Of a DNA stretch of 64,000 bases, positions 63,670 to 64,000 are shown piece by piece (the stretch's first letter is position 1; each line of letters begins with the position of its first letter). Origin of the DNA: Leishmania donovani. Lineage: Eukaryota > Euglenozoa > Kinetoplastea > Trypanosomatida > Trypanosomatidae. The notes beneath the pieces are model-generated. The model did not search any database, had not been told where the DNA came from, and saw nothing but the letters and a program-made list of their open reading frames with translations. The DNA lies in the NCBI RefSeq assembly GCF_000227135.1, contig NC_018242.1:380426-444425 (forward strand). Reading direction: 5' to 3'. The position numbers were made by a program, and so were the translations under genes.

Positions 63670-64000
63670 TCACAGCTTGCTGAAGTACCCCTCGACAGAC
63701 GCCTTCGGCTCCGGCTTCATCGTGGGGGCGCCCTTCTTCCAGTTCGCGGGGCACACCTCGCCGTGCTTCTCCACGAACTGAAAAGCCTCCAGCAGGCGCA
63801 GAACCTCCTCCACGTTGCGGCCCACCGGCATGTCGTTGACGGTGATCTGGCGCACCATGCCATTGGGGTCGATGATGAAGAGACCGCGGTAGGCCACGCC
63901 CTGTTTCTCCTCCAGCACGCCGTAGGCACGAGCGATGCTCTTGGTCTTGTCGGCCAGCATTGGAATCGCCATGGCGCCGAGGCCGCCCTTCTTGCGGTCC
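63670..64000 (-). CDS. TXNPX: Tryparedoxin peroxidase (2-Cys peroxiredoxin), partial, SKL end
   Basis: The C-terminal 110 residues or so; the start is beyond the right edge. DRKKGGLGAMAIPMLADKTK, then LEEKQGVAYRGLFIIDPNGM and VNDMPVGRNVEEVLRLLEAF, are typical of typical 2-Cys peroxiredoxins of trypanosomatids. GEVCPANWKKG holds the resolving cysteine. The enzyme reduces hydroperoxides using tryparedoxin and trypanothione. The last residues are EGYFSKL, a canonical type-1 peroxisomal (here glycosomal) targeting signal; cytosolic forms I recall end SKQ. TXNPx genes form tandem arrays in Leishmania, so this is likely the last (3'-most) copy, since the flank on the left is unrelated. Confidence 0.93.
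   Translation of the reverse strand, partial: DRKKGGLGAMAIPMLADKTKSIARAYGVLEEKQGVAYRGLFIIDPNGMVRQITVNDMPVGRNVEEVLRLLEAFQFVEKHGEVCPANWKKGAPTMKPEPKASVEGYFSKL

Overview
The window is nuclear DNA of a Leishmania-type trypanosomatid. All supportable protein genes lie on the minus strand and none shows an intron. They are separated by G+C-rich intergenic stretches full of CA/GT and TA microsatellites, and several starts are preceded on the coding strand by pyrimidine tracts and an AG, as expected for trans-spliced genes. The gene order (ABCG half-transporter, RPS3, Erv, UBA5, Rad9, split SDH2, RPL6, NAD-type GDH, solanesyl-PP synthase, tryparedoxin peroxidase) fits my memory of Leishmania chromosome 15. 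The species was not determined. The sequence is a draft assembly with four N gaps, at 8471-8569, 19014-19123, 37306-37393 and 60104-60377.

Layout from left to right; transcription runs right to left. Degenerate coding-like sequence (about 0.2-1 kb). Acidic hypothetical protein (1.3-2.3). MFS transporter (2.7-4.6). Inositol-monophosphatase-like enzyme with a large glutamine-containing insertion (5.7-7.1). A 3.8 kb gene-poor stretch. ABCG half transporter (10.9-13.2). Conserved-looking protein of unknown function (14.6-16.1). Very large NHL-repeat protein interrupted by a gap (17.0-24.6). PP2A scaffold (PR65)-like HEAT protein (25.8-28.6). EF-hand-like protein (30.6-31.2). A divergent MAP65/Ase1/PRC1-type microtubule crosslinker (32.1-35.7). 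RPS3 (36.9-37.6). A decayed gene (38.2-39.5). Erv sulfhydryl oxidase (40.2-41.1). UBA5 (42.0-43.2). Rad9 (43.9-46.1). SDH2 C-terminal half (47.5-48.1). RPL6 (48.7-49.3). Large NAD-type glutamate dehydrogenase (51.8-54.8). Long-chain polyprenyl diphosphate synthase (57.9-59.0). An SNW/SKIP (Prp45) splicing factor (60.5-62.2). The 3' end of a tryparedoxin peroxidase ending in SKL (63.7-64.0).

The genes are functionally mixed, as is normal for a polycistronic trypanosomatid unit: mitochondrial redox and energy (Erv, SDH2c, GDH, solanesyl-PP for ubiquinone), translation (RPS3, RPL6), genome maintenance and division (Rad9, the PRC1-like protein), splicing (SNW), signalling (PR65-like, EF-hand), membrane transport (MFS, ABCG) and peroxide defence (TXNPx). 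I found no tRNA, rRNA, CRISPR array or intact transposon. The most interesting items are the PRC1/MAP65-like protein, the divergent SNW protein, the SKL-ending peroxiredoxin, the decayed gene between RPS3 and Erv, and a short dispersed repeat shared by two intergenic regions that may be part of a SIDER-type retroposon.
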